DNA of 50,085 nucleotides, taken from Micromonospora orduensis. GTDB taxonomy: Bacteria; Actinomycetota; Actinomycetes; Mycobacteriales; Micromonosporaceae. The DNA lies in the NCBI RefSeq assembly GCF_006228125.1, contig NZ_VDFY01000168.1, forward strand, positions 1-50,085. Reading direction: 5' to 3'. The notes under the pieces are model-generated. The model was not told where the DNA came from, ran no database searches, and saw only the letters and a program-made list of their open reading frames with translations. The translations under genes were made by a program, and so were the position numbers. Shown one piece after another: positions 24,720-33,047 of the stretch. The stretch's first letter is position 1, and every line of letters begins with the position of its first letter.

Positions 24720-25116
24720 GCAGGGTCCGCAACGGCATCGACTCGCCGTCGCGGCCACCCGCCCCGACGACCAGCGGTGCCGGGCTGGGCCGCGGGTCGA
24801 CGCCGAACAGCCGGGCCCGCAGGCCTCCCGGCACGGTCAGCAGGTGGAACCGGCCGTCCACGTCCACCGCCCGGGTGCCGGCCCGGTCGACGTACCAGCC
24901 GGTCAGCCGGGTGCGGTAGCGACCGCGCCCGTCGTGGCCCCGCGCGACGAGCCGCGTGGTGGGCAACCCCCGCCGGGTCGCCTCGGCCACGAACCAGGCC
25001 ACCAGCTCCGCCGCCTGCGCCTGTTCGGCCGCCCGTCGCCGGGCGTCCGCGTCGGCGTGCGCCCGCACCGCCCGCTGCCGCTGCTCCCGCCACTGCGGGC
25101 CGTCGCCCTCCACCAC
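24640..25116 (-). CDS. Conserved-looking hypothetical protein
   Basis: A 158-residue protein I do not recognise. Residues ~8-45 are an Arg/Ala/Glu-rich likely helix (REQRQRAVRAHADADARRRA). A middle part with GWYVDRAGTRAVDVDGRFHL and TVPGGLRARLFGVDP suggests a small beta-rich domain. The C-terminus is proline-rich and overlaps the end of the DUF389 gene. It starts with tandem GTG codons 21 bases after the stop of the phosphotransferase-like gene, so it is probably cotranscribed with that gene. No signal peptide or membrane segment is visible. Confidence 0.6.
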   Translation of the reverse strand: MVEGDGPQWREQRQRAVRAHADADARRRAAEQAQAAELVAWFVAEATRRGLPTTRLVARGHDGRGRYRTRLTGWYVDRAGTRAVDVDGRFHLLTVPGGLRARLFGVDPRPSPAPLVVGAGGRDGESMPLRTLLTRLLDDAPGDSGGPRPTTRPAGPGA

Positions 25117-25137
25117 GAGCCGACGGTACGCGACGGC

Positions 25138-26022
25138 TCAGCCGAGGACGGCCCGCAGGGTGTGCCGGGCGATGGAGGCCATCACCGGGTTGGTCTCGAC
25201 GTAGTACGGCAGCGCGTTGATCGCCTGCACCAGCGCCCAGCCGCGCCCCCGCTCCCACGTCGCGTCGTCCACACCCAGCGCCCGCCGGTACGTCTCCCGC
25301 GACCCGGCGTCGAACAGGTTCCACGCCGGCATCAGGTCCACCGCCGGGTCGCCCACGCCGACCGTGCCCAGGTCGATGACCGCCACCAGCCGACCGTCGC
25401 GGACCAGCAGGTTGCCCGGCATCAGGTCGGCGTGGATCCACCCGTCGGCGGGGTCGTCCCGGCGCGCGTCGCGGCACCGGTCCCACACCTCGGCGAGGGC
25501 GACGGTGTCGGTGAGCGCGCCGCTGACGGCGAGGGCGGCCCGCACACCGGCGTCCTGGGCGGCCAGCGGCCCGCCCCGACCGGACCCCGACCAGGACCGC
25601 CCGCGGGTGTCGATGCCGCGCAGGGCTACCACCACACCGGCCAGGTCGCGGGCGAACACGTCCGGGTCGCCGATCCGGTCGGGCCGGGCCGTCTCACCGG
25701 GGATGAACCGGTACGCCGCCCACGGCCCGGAGTACCCGTCGCCCGCCTCACCGAGGCCGAGCGGTTCGGGCACCGCCACCGGCAGGTGCGCGGCGAACAG
25801 TCGTGCGTACTCCTGCTCCCGCAGCAGCTCGTCGCGCAGGTCAGGCCCGGCGGAGGGCCGCAGCGGAAAGCGCAGCACGACGTCCGGGCCGATCCGGAAC
25901 AGGGCGTTCACCGTGCCGGCCGAGGGGAGCGGACGCACCGGCAGGCCCCGCCACTGCGGGAACTGCTCGGCCACCAGCGCGGCGACCACCTCCACGGTCA
26001 CGTCCATCTGGTCGGCATGCAT
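25138..26022 (-). CDS. Aminoglycoside phosphotransferase-family kinase
   Basis: A 294-residue APH/choline-kinase-fold protein. The N-lobe has TVNALFRIGPDVVLRFPLRP (ATP-loop strand and Lys-equivalent region) and DELLREQEYARLFAAHLP; the catalytic loop is WIHADLMPGNLLV (HxD...N), and the metal-binding VIDLGTVGVGDPAVDL follows. Such proteins phosphorylate aminoglycosides, macrolides or small metabolites; nothing here specifies the substrate, and drug resistance should not be assumed. Three nearby starts are possible (GTG 26028, ATG 26022, ATG 26007); the family usually starts near MDVTVE, favouring 26007 or slightly upstream. Confidence 0.85.
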   Translation of the reverse strand: MHADQMDVTVEVVAALVAEQFPQWRGLPVRPLPSAGTVNALFRIGPDVVLRFPLRPSAGPDLRDELLREQEYARLFAAHLPVAVPEPLGLGEAGDGYSGPWAAYRFIPGETARPDRIGDPDVFARDLAGVVVALRGIDTRGRSWSGSGRGGPLAAQDAGVRAALAVSGALTDTVALAEVWDRCRDARRDDPADGWIHADLMPGNLLVRDGRLVAVIDLGTVGVGDPAVDLMPAWNLFDAGSRETYRRALGVDDATWERGRGWALVQAINALPYYVETNPVMASIARHTLRAVLG

Positions 26023-26160
26023 CCTCACCGCGAGATCATCACACCGACCTCCACCGCCGCACGAGCAGGTTTCCCACCGCCCACGCCGCTTGCCCGCCGC
26101 TGCTCCTGCCGACGGCCATCGAACCGCCCGACCACCGTCGCCCCATGGCCGGCTGGTCGA

Positions 26161-26191
26161 CCACCCGAAGGCCGGCTGGCCGGCCGGGTGG
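26161..26191 (-). terminator. Hairpin after tex
   Basis: CCACCCG and CGGGTGG flank a GGCCGG..CCGGCC core six bases beyond the tex stop (at 26198 on the minus strand). The nested GC-rich inverted repeat without a T-run fits an actinomycete terminator. Confidence 0.6.
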
Positions 26192-26197
26192 GCGCGG

Positions 26198-28603
26198 TCA
26201 GGCCAGTCCGGCGCGGCGCAGCGCCTCGGCCATCGCGTCGTTGGCTGGCGCCGGCGCACCCTGACGCTGCTGCCCGCCGCGTCCGCCGCCGTGCCCACCG
26301 CGTCCGCCGCTCTGCCCGTCGCGTCCGCCCTGCCCGCCGCGTCCGGCCTGCGGGCCGCGCTGTGCGGGGCCGCGCCCCTCCTGCCCGGTCCGCGCACCAC
26401 CACCACCGGTGGCGGCGGGCTCGTCCTCGAGGCGCAGGGTCAGCGAGATCCGCTTGCGGGGTACGTCCACGTCGAGCACCCGGACCTTCACCACGTCGCC
26501 GGACTTCACCACCTCGCGGGGGTCCTTCACGAAGGTGCGGGACATCGCCGACACGTGCACGAGGCCGTCCTGGTGCACACCGACGTCCACGAACGCGCCG
26601 AACGCGGCCACGTTGGTGACCACGCCCTCCAACACCATCCCGGGCGTCAGGTCGCCGATCTTCTCCACCCCCTCGACGAAGGTGGCGGTGCGGAACTCCG
26701 GACGCGGGTCGCGGCCCGGCTTCTCCAGCTCGGCGAGGATGTCGGTGACGGTGGGCAGGCCGAACCGGTCGTCGACGAAGTCGGTCGCCCGCAGCCCGCG
26801 CAGGATGGCGCTCCTACCGATCACCGAGCGCAGGTCCTGGCCGGTGCTGGCGAGAATGCGACGGACCACCGGGTACGCCTCGGGGTGCACGCTTGAGGAG
26901 TCCAGCGGGTCGTCGCCGTCGGGGATGCGCAGGAAGCCGGCGCACTGTTCGAACGCCTTCGGCCCGAGCCGGGCCACCTTCTTCAGGTCGGTACGCGAGC
27001 GGAACGGCCCGTTCGCATCCCGGTGCAGCACGATGTTCTCCGCCAGCCCGGCGCCGATCCCGGAGACCCGGGTCAGCAGCGGCGCGGAGGCGGTGTTGAC
27101 GTCCACCCCTACCGCGTTCACGCAGTCCTCCACCACCGCGTCCAGCGACCGGGACAACTTCACCTCGGACAGGTCGTGCTGGTACTGCCCGACCCCGATC
27201 GACCGTGGGTCGATCTTGACCAGTTCGGCGAGCGGGTCCTGGAGGCGGCGGGCGATGGAGACCGCGCCGCGCAGCGACACGTCCATCCCGGGCAGCTCCT
27301 GCGAGGCGTACGCGGACGCGGAGTAGACCGACGCGCCGGCCTCGGAGACCATCACCTTGGTCAGGTTGAGCTGCGGATGCCGCTTGATCAGGTCACCGGC
27401 CAGCTTGTCGGTCTCCCGGGAGGCGGTGCCGTTGCCGATCGCGATCAGCTCCACCCCGTGCGCGCCGGCCAGCCGGGCGAGGGTCTCCACCGACGCGTCC
27501 CACTGCCGGCGCGGCTCGTGCGGATAGATCGTGTCGGTGGCGAGCACCTTGCCGGTGGCGTCCACCACTGCCACCTTCACACCGGTCCGCAGGCCCGGGT
27601 CCAGACCCATCGTCGGCCGGGTGCCGGCCGGCGCGGCGAGCAGCAGGTCACGCAGGTTGGTGGCGAAGACCCGGACCGCCTCCTCCTCGGCCGCCTGCCA
27701 CAGCCGCATCCTCAGGTCGGCCCCGAGGTGGATGAGGATCCGGGTACGCCAGGCCCAGCGGACCGTGTCGGCCAGCCACCTGTCGGCCGGGCGGCCCGCG
27801 TCGGACACCCCGAACCGGCCGGCGATGGCCGCCTCGTACCGGCTCGGACCGGTCGGCGCGGCGTCCGCCTCGCCGGCCTCCTCGGGCTCCATGGTCAGGT
27901 CGAGCACGCCCTCCTTCTCGCCCCGGAACATCGCCAGGATCCGGTGCGAGGGCAGCTTCGGGTACGGCTCGGAGAAGTCGAAGTAGTCGGCGAACTTGGC
28001 GCCCGCCGTCTCCTGACCCTCGCGTACCCGGGACACCAGACGGCCCCGCGACCACATCTGCTCGCGCAGCGTGCCGATCAGGTCGGCGTCCTCGGCGAAG
28101 GTCTCGATCAGGATCGCGCGGGCGCCCTCCAGCGCGGCGGCGGCGTCGGCGACGCCCTTCTCCGCGTCGACGAACCCGGCGGCCGTGGCCCGTGGGTCCT
28201 GGGTGGGGTCGGCCAGCAGCGTCTCGGCAAGCGGCGCCAGTCCGGCCTCGCGGGCGATCTGCGCCCGGGTCCGCCGCTTCGGCTTGTACGGCAGGTAGAT
28301 GTCCTCCAGTCGGGACTTCGAGTCCGCCGCCATGATCTGCGCTTCCAGGGCCTCGTCGAGCTTGCCCTGGCCGCGGATCGACTCCAGGACGGCCGCCCGC
28401 CGCTCGTCCAGCTCCCGCAGGTAGCGCAGCCGCTCCTCCAGGGTGCGCAGCTGGGTGTCGTCGAGCAGGCCGGTGGCCTCCTTGCGGTAGCGGGCGATGA
28501 ACGGCACGGTGGCGCCGCCGTCGAGCAGCTCCACGGCCGCCCGCACCTGACGCTCGGCCACGCCGAGCTCGTCGGCGATTCGCTGATGAACAGACTGGGT
28601 CAC
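26198..28603 (-). CDS. tex: Tex-family S1 RNA-binding protein
   Basis: An 801-residue cytoplasmic protein of the Tex family, linked to transcription and RNA metabolism. Domains in order are a helical Tex N-terminal region ([20 protein letters not shown]), a YqgF-like RNase H fold near residue 330 ([17 protein letters not shown]), helix-hairpin-helix repeats near 500 ([16 protein letters not shown]) and an S1 domain near 650-725 ([20 protein letters not shown]). The last ~65 residues are a Gly/Arg/Gln-rich RGG-like tail ([20 protein letters not shown]) not found in short Tex proteins. The GTG at 28603 gives the standard N-terminus [14 protein letters not shown]. Confidence 0.95.
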   Translation of the reverse strand: MTQSVHQRIADELGVAERQVRAAVELLDGGATVPFIARYRKEATGLLDDTQLRTLEERLRYLRELDERRAAVLESIRGQGKLDEALEAQIMAADSKSRLEDIYLPYKPKRRTRAQIAREAGLAPLAETLLADPTQDPRATAAGFVDAEKGVADAAAALEGARAILIETFAEDADLIGTLREQMWSRGRLVSRVREGQETAGAKFADYFDFSEPYPKLPSHRILAMFRGEKEGVLDLTMEPEEAGEADAAPTGPSRYEAAIAGRFGVSDAGRPADRWLADTVRWAWRTRILIHLGADLRMRLWQAAEEEAVRVFATNLRDLLLAAPAGTRPTMGLDPGLRTGVKVAVVDATGKVLATDTIYPHEPRRQWDASVETLARLAGAHGVELIAIGNGTASRETDKLAGDLIKRHPQLNLTKVMVSEAGASVYSASAYASQELPGMDVSLRGAVSIARRLQDPLAELVKIDPRSIGVGQYQHDLSEVKLSRSLDAVVEDCVNAVGVDVNTASAPLLTRVSGIGAGLAENIVLHRDANGPFRSRTDLKKVARLGPKAFEQCAGFLRIPDGDDPLDSSSVHPEAYPVVRRILASTGQDLRSVIGRSAILRGLRATDFVDDRFGLPTVTDILAELEKPGRDPRPEFRTATFVEGVEKIGDLTPGMVLEGVVTNVAAFGAFVDVGVHQDGLVHVSAMSRTFVKDPREVVKSGDVVKVRVLDVDVPRKRISLTLRLEDEPAATGGGGARTGQEGRGPAQRGPQAGRGGQGGRDGQSGGRGGHGGGRGGQQRQGAPAPANDAMAEALRRAGLA

Positions 28604-28728
28604 GATCTCGATCCGCCTTCTCCGGTGGGTACCGCCCTGCATTGTGCCGGTCGGTCCCGGCCGCTGTCGCCGCACCCGGCCGGCTGACCGTCGGCGGCCG
28701 GGGTCGGGCCTGCGCTAGCGTGGCGATC

Positions 28729-30240
28729 ATGGAAACATCTGCCGAGCCGCGCGCCCGGCGGCTCTTCGGCGGCAGCGCCCGGGCCCTCGGCGACCTCGCG
28801 GCGAACCCGTTCCGCGCCGACCGGGACCGGATCGTCGGCTCGCCGTTCTTCGCCCGACTCGGCGGTGTCACCCAGGTCATCAGCCCGGTCGGCTCCGGCC
28901 TGCTGGTGCACAACCGGCTCACCCACAGCCTGAAGGTCGCCCAGGTGGCCCGGGCCATCGCCGAGCGGCTCACGGCCGACGAGCGGTGGCGTGACCTGCT
29001 GGACAAGCTCGGCGGCTGCGACCCGGACGTGGTGGAGGCCGCCGCGCTCGCCCACGACCTCGGCCACCCGCCGTTCGGGCACCTGGGGGAGCGGGTGCTG
29101 GACCGGCTGGCCCGCCAGCGCCTCGGCCTCCCCGACGGCTTCGAGGGCAACGCCCAGTCGTACCGGATCGTCACCAGCACCGAGATCCGGGGCGCGGCCA
29201 CCACCGGGCTGGACCTGACCGCGGCGGTTCGCGCGGCGATGCTGAAGTACCCGTGGACCAGGCTGGACTACCCCGACCCGCACCCGCGTCTGCTGGACCC
29301 GCCGCCCCGGGGCGCGACCCCACCGCCGGACGACCCGGAGAGCGGCTCGCTGAAGTTCGGCGCGTACCTGACCGAACTGGACGACCTGCGGCAGGCGCGG
29401 GAACCGTTCGTCGGCCGCATCCCGGACTGGCAGCAGACCGTGGAGGCGTCGGTGATGGACACCGCCGACGACATCGCGTACGCCATCCACGACGTGGAGG
29501 ACTTCTACCGCGTGGGTGTGCTCCAGCAGGGGTCGGTGTCGGCCGAGCTGATGGCCTGGCAGCGCGAGAGCGGGCACTTCCGGGCGATCACCGACGCGGC
29601 GCTGGCCATCGCGGCCCGGCGGCCCGGCGCGGCGATCGAGCGGCTCCGCCGGCAGTTGCACCGCAAGGACGCGTGGATCGCCGACGACGACGCGTTCGCC
29701 GCCGCCGTCGAGCATGTCCGCGAGGAGCTTGTCGACGGGCTGCTGGCGATGCCGTTCGACGGTTCGATCGAGGCCGAGCAGTACGTGGCCCGGTTCTCCG
29801 CCCGCTGGTCCACCCGCTTCGTCGAGGCGATCACCGTCACCGACCAGCCGTCGGTGCGCTCCGGGTACGTGTTGCTCGGCTGCGCGCAGTGGCACGAGGT
29901 GCAGGTGCTCAAGTTCGTCCACCACCGGTTCGTGCTGGCGCGCCCCGACCTCGCCCTGCACCAGCGGGGCCAGGCCCGGCTGCTGGGCACCCTGGTGGAG
30001 GCGCTGTGGGAGTGGCTGCTCGACCCGGAGGAGGAGTCCCGGTTGCCCCGCCGGCTGCACGACCTGGTGGAGCTGGCCGAGGCGGAGCTGCACCCGCGTA
30101 CCCCGGACCGGATCGGGCGGGCCCGGGGGCGGGCCATCGTGGACTTCGTCGCGCAGCTCACCGACGGTCAGGCGGTGGCCATGCTGGACGCGCTGTCCGG
30201 GCGGTCCGGTGCGCTCTGGACCGACGCGTTCGTACTCTGA
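28729..30240 (+). CDS. dgt: dGTP triphosphohydrolase-like HD-domain protein
   Basis: A 503-residue HD-superfamily hydrolase similar to deoxyguanosinetriphosphate triphosphohydrolase, which cleaves dNTPs to nucleoside and triphosphate. Metal ligands are visible as NRLTHSLKVAQVA (H), AALAHDLGHPPFGH (HD) and TADDIAYAIHDVEDFY (D). ARRLFGGSARALGDL and the DRDRI..SPFF.RL segment resemble the family N-terminus. The ATG at 28729 matches the conserved start; the longer frame upstream has no ribosome site. It is divergent from tex (126 bp apart). A short TGAGG-CGA-CCTCA repeat overlaps its stop. Confidence 0.9.
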   Translation: METSAEPRARRLFGGSARALGDLAANPFRADRDRIVGSPFFARLGGVTQVISPVGSGLLVHNRLTHSLKVAQVARAIAERLTADERWRDLLDKLGGCDPDVVEAAALAHDLGHPPFGHLGERVLDRLARQRLGLPDGFEGNAQSYRIVTSTEIRGAATTGLDLTAAVRAAMLKYPWTRLDYPDPHPRLLDPPPRGATPPPDDPESGSLKFGAYLTELDDLRQAREPFVGRIPDWQQTVEASVMDTADDIAYAIHDVEDFYRVGVLQQGSVSAELMAWQRESGHFRAITDAALAIAARRPGAAIERLRRQLHRKDAWIADDDAFAAAVEHVREELVDGLLAMPFDGSIEAEQYVARFSARWSTRFVEAITVTDQPSVRSGYVLLGCAQWHEVQVLKFVHHRFVLARPDLALHQRGQARLLGTLVEALWEWLLDPEEESRLPRRLHDLVELAEAELHPRTPDRIGRARGRAIVDFVAQLTDGQAVAMLDALSGRSGALWTDAFVL

Positions 30241-30337
30241 GGCGACCTCACGACACGACCATTCGGGCAGTCACGTCACGCCTGCGGTGCCTCGTCGTTA
30301 CGTTGTCGGCAGCAGACGTACCGACAGGGGGGTGGGC

Positions 30338-30982
30338 GTGGCGATCGACGTGGTGATCGTGGGTGCCGGCGGTTTCGGCCGCGAGGTGCTGGGCATCATT
30401 CGAGCCATCAACCGTACGGCGGGCGAGCCGGTCTGGAGCGTCCTCGGTTTCGTCGACGACGCTCTCGACGAGGCTGACCTCAAACGTGTCCGCCACCTCG
30501 ACGTGCCCCTGCTCGGCCCACTGCAGTGGCTGGACGGTCGACCGCCCACGACACACGTCGTCATCGGCGTGGGTTCGCCCGCCGCCCGGCGTCGGATCGA
30601 CGACCGCCTCCGGCAGTTCGGTCTGCCAGCGGCCACCATCGTGCATCCGGGGGCCGAGATCGGCCCCGACTGCTCGTACCAGGAGGGCTTCGTCGCCGCG
30701 GGGGGCGTACGCGTCACCACGAACGTGAGCATCGGCCGGCACGTGCATCTCAACCTGAACGTGACTGTCGGGCACGACTGCCTCCTAGGCGACTTCGTCA
30801 CCGTCAACCCTCTCGCCGCGATCTCCGGCTCCACCACGGTGGGCTCCGGCGTACTCGTCGGGACAACGGCCGCGGTACTGCAGAAGCTCACCGTCGGCGC
30901 GGACTCGACGGTCGGCGCCGGGGCCTGCGTCGTGCGGGACGTGCCGGCCGGCGTCGTGGTCAAGGGCGTGCCTGCGCGCTGA
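30338..30982 (+). CDS. PglD/NeuD-family amino-sugar N-acyltransferase (copy 2, orphan)
   Basis: A 214-residue paralog of the protein at 21092-21739, with the same two-domain architecture: sugar-nucleotide domain VIVGAGGFGREVLGIIRAIN, then beta-helix SIGRHVHLNLNVTVGHDCLL and GADSTVGAGACVVRDVPAG. His146 in GHDC is the likely catalytic base. The GTG at 30338 lies behind AGGGGGG. Unlike copy 1 it has no aminotransferase beside it; instead it converges on a 3-hydroxyacyl-CoA dehydrogenase and a FabH-like synthase with 25 bp between. I infer it may use an acyl group other than acetyl. Specificity cannot be read from the sequence alone. Confidence 0.88.
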   Translation: MAIDVVIVGAGGFGREVLGIIRAINRTAGEPVWSVLGFVDDALDEADLKRVRHLDVPLLGPLQWLDGRPPTTHVVIGVGSPAARRRIDDRLRQFGLPAATIVHPGAEIGPDCSYQEGFVAAGGVRVTTNVSIGRHVHLNLNVTVGHDCLLGDFVTVNPLAAISGSTTVGSGVLVGTTAAVLQKLTVGADSTVGAGACVVRDVPAGVVVKGVPAR

Positions 30983-31007
30983 GCTGTCGGGGTCGGCGCG
31001 AGCGGCC

Positions 31008-31868
31008 CTAGCTGGGGGAGTGGAAACCGCGGCCGGCCTTGCCGCCGGTCCAGCCTGCCTCCACCATCCGACGCAGCAGGGGTGGCGGCGCGTAGGACGG
31101 CTCGCCGAACTCCTCGTGCAGCGCGGCAGCGATAGCCGCGACGGTGTCCAGGCCGATGAGGTCGACCAACGCCAGCGGCCCCATGGGGTGCCCGCAGCCC
31201 AACGTCATGGCCCGGTCGATGTCCTGCGCGGACGCGTATCCGGCTTCGAGCATCCGGATGGCGTTGAGCAGGTATGGAACCAGCAGGGCGTTGACCACGA
31301 AGCCAGCCCGGTCGCCGACCCTGATCACCTGCTTGCCGAGAACCCCGGTCGCGAACCGCTCGACGAGGGAGATCGTCTCCGGATCCGTGCGAAGTGCGCC
31401 GACCAGCTCCACCAGGGGCATCGCGGCGACCGGGTTGAAGAAGTGGACGCCGAGCACCCGCTCGGGTCGATCGGTGGCCCGCGCCAGGCGACCCACCGGA
31501 ATGGACGACGTGTTCGAGGCCAGGACGGCGTCCGGATTCGCGACGATCTTGTTGAGTGCCGCGAAGACCTCCATCTTGGCCGACTCCCGCTCGGTGACCG
31601 CCTCGACGACCAGGTCACGGTCGGCGAGGCAGTCCAGTTGGGCGGAGACGGTGATCGCGTCCAGGATGTCGTCCCGGCGCGCGCTGTCGAGCTTTCCCTT
31701 GCGTACCCGTCGGTCCACCGCACGCGACAACCGCTCCCGCGCCGTCGGGACCGACAACGGGCTGGAGGTGACCACCCGTACGTCGAGGCCCGCCACCGCG
31801 CACGCCTCGGCGATGCCGGTGCCCATCACCCCACAGCCGACGACGCCCACCTTCCGGATGCTGTTCAC
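31008..31868 (-). CDS. 3-hydroxyacyl-CoA (3-hydroxybutyryl-CoA) dehydrogenase
   Basis: A 286-residue NAD(P)-dependent enzyme that interconverts acetoacetyl-CoA and 3-hydroxybutyryl-CoA. VGVVGCGVMGTGIAEACAVA carries GxGxxG (residues 11-16); SNTSSIPVGRLA, LGVHFFNPVAAMPLVELV (His142 and Glu154 as the catalytic pair) and GFVVNALLVPYLLNA follow; the C-terminal domain ends with AGWTGGKAGRGFHSPS. The GTG at 31868 follows GGAGG and overlaps the stop of the synthase gene (GTGA), so they form a two-gene operon. Pairing with a ketoacyl synthase suggests a biosynthetic role making a 3-hydroxyacyl thioester rather than fatty acid degradation. Confidence 0.92.
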   Translation of the reverse strand: MNSIRKVGVVGCGVMGTGIAEACAVAGLDVRVVTSSPLSVPTARERLSRAVDRRVRKGKLDSARRDDILDAITVSAQLDCLADRDLVVEAVTERESAKMEVFAALNKIVANPDAVLASNTSSIPVGRLARATDRPERVLGVHFFNPVAAMPLVELVGALRTDPETISLVERFATGVLGKQVIRVGDRAGFVVNALLVPYLLNAIRMLEAGYASAQDIDRAMTLGCGHPMGPLALVDLIGLDTVAAIAAALHEEFGEPSYAPPPLLRRMVEAGWTGGKAGRGFHSPS

Positions 31869-32953
31869 GATTGTTCCGCCTCCTGTGGGTCGTGGGCGGC
31901 CGCGGTGCGGCCGGCTGGCGTGTGCCACCGCACCAGGCAGGCACCGGTGGCCATCCCCCCGCCGAACCCGGCGAGCAGCAGGATGTCGCCGGCGCGGAAC
32001 TCGCCCTGCCGGTGTGCCTCGTCGAGGGTGACGGCGATGGAGGCACTTCCGACGTTGCCGTAGCGTTCGAGCGTCCGGTGGGTCCGCGCGCCCGTCAGGT
32101 CGCTGGCCTTGACCAGCTCGTCGAGCATCACACCGTTGGCCTGGTGCGGTACGAAGTGATCGATGTCCTGCGCGGTCAACCCGGCCCGCCCAAGCAGCTC
32201 GGCGAGCGTCGGGGGCACGACGCGGGCGACGAACTCGCGGACCTCGCGGCCCCGCATCCGGAAGAAGTGGCCACCGGAGTCGACGGTGTGCTGCGATGCG
32301 GGCAACCGCGAACCGCCGGCCTCGACGTGGATCAGGCTCCGGGCGTCGCCGCTGCCCCGCAGGTCGACCTCCATGATGCCGTGACCCGCAGGCGTGGGTC
32401 CGAGGACGACCGCCCCCGCCCCGTCACCGAAGAGCACGGCGGTCGTCCGGTCCGAGAAGTCGAGTATCCGCGAGTAGACATCGGCGGCCACGACCAGCGC
32501 GTGGGTGCCGGGGCGGCACGTCAGCAGACTCCGAGCGACCGCCAGGGCGTAGACGAAGCCGCTACAGACGACGTTGATGTCGAAGCAGGCGGCGTTGCGC
32601 GCGCCGATCAGGTGTTGCACGACATGCGCGGTCGGTGGTTGCGGTGAGTCACCTGTGGAGGTGGCGACGATGAGGTAGTCGATACCGTCGGCCGTTGTGC
32701 CGGCCTGGTCCAGCGCGCGCCGGGCAGCGTGCGCGGCGAGGTCGGAGGTCGCCTCGTGTGGTGCGGCGAAGCGGCGGGACCGGATGTGCGTCTTGCGTTC
32801 GATCCACTCCCCGGTCACCCCGACGAGCCGGGCGACCTCGTCGTTGTGCACGGTCCGGGCCGGTACGTACGAGCCGGTGCCGAGAATTCCGATGCCCGGA
32901 TCCGCCGCCGGGCTTGCTCGTCCGGTGGTGGGCAGGCTCCCTGCGTGCGTCAC
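31865..32953 (-). CDS. FabH-like 3-oxoacyl-ACP synthase III
   Basis: A 362-residue thiolase-fold synthase that condenses an acyl-CoA starter with malonyl-ACP. The catalytic triad is intact: Cys130 in INVVCSGFVYAL, His270 in FVPHQANGVM and Asn300 in YGNVGSASIAV. GDGAGAVVLGPT and GFGGGMATGACLVRW are further signatures. It is longer than housekeeping FabH (about 310-340 residues), with a hydrophilic N-terminal ~18 residues. The downstream dehydrogenase would reduce its product. Alternatives are a starter-unit synthase for an unseen pathway or a HMG-CoA-synthase-like activity; the Cys-His-Asn triad and VPHQAN motif favour KAS III. Confidence 0.92.
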   Translation of the reverse strand: MTHAGSLPTTGRASPAADPGIGILGTGSYVPARTVHNDEVARLVGVTGEWIERKTHIRSRRFAAPHEATSDLAAHAARRALDQAGTTADGIDYLIVATSTGDSPQPPTAHVVQHLIGARNAACFDINVVCSGFVYALAVARSLLTCRPGTHALVVAADVYSRILDFSDRTTAVLFGDGAGAVVLGPTPAGHGIMEVDLRGSGDARSLIHVEAGGSRLPASQHTVDSGGHFFRMRGREVREFVARVVPPTLAELLGRAGLTAQDIDHFVPHQANGVMLDELVKASDLTGARTHRTLERYGNVGSASIAVTLDEAHRQGEFRAGDILLLAGFGGGMATGACLVRWHTPAGRTAAAHDPQEAEQS

Positions 32954-32979
32954 AACAGGGGGAACGATGGCGCAGCGAG

Positions 32980-33008
32980 AAAGAAGCGCACTTTACCCCG
33001 AATGTCAA
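32980..33008 (-). promoter_or_regulatory. Candidate promoter of the synthase-dehydrogenase operon with embedded operator-like 10-mer
   Basis: On the minus strand a consensus -35 TTGACA (33008-33003) is followed after 17 bases by TTCTTT (32985-32980) as a weak -10. GGTAAAGTGC (32997-32988) lies between them and is identical to ten bases of the element at 16277-16286 in front of the capE operon. The position inside the promoter suits a repressor site. Confidence 0.45.
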
Positions 33009-33016
33009 TCCTCGGG

Positions 33017-33042
33017 GTGACGGCGGCGGTTCGCCGTGCCCG
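33017..33042 (-). terminator. Possible hairpin after the metallo-hydrolase gene
   Basis: ACGGCG (33020-33025) and CGCCGT (33032-33037) pair around a 6-base loop just beyond the stop at 33048 on the minus strand. Stem is short; call is tentative. Confidence 0.35.
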
Positions 33043-33047
33043 TCCGG

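Noticed and set aside
23571..24758. Upstream extension of the aminotransferase frame to 24758
   Set aside because: It would cover the DUF389 gene; the GGAGG-preceded GTG at 23570 gives the normal family N-terminus.
25138..26022. Calling the APH-fold kinase an antibiotic-resistance gene
   Set aside because: The fold is shared by many metabolic kinases and nothing in the context indicates drug modification.
26240..26400. Apparent short tandem DNA repeats (CGTCCGCC-like units)
   Set aside because: They encode the Gly/Arg-rich tail of Tex; codon-level low complexity explains them, not a CRISPR or satellite.
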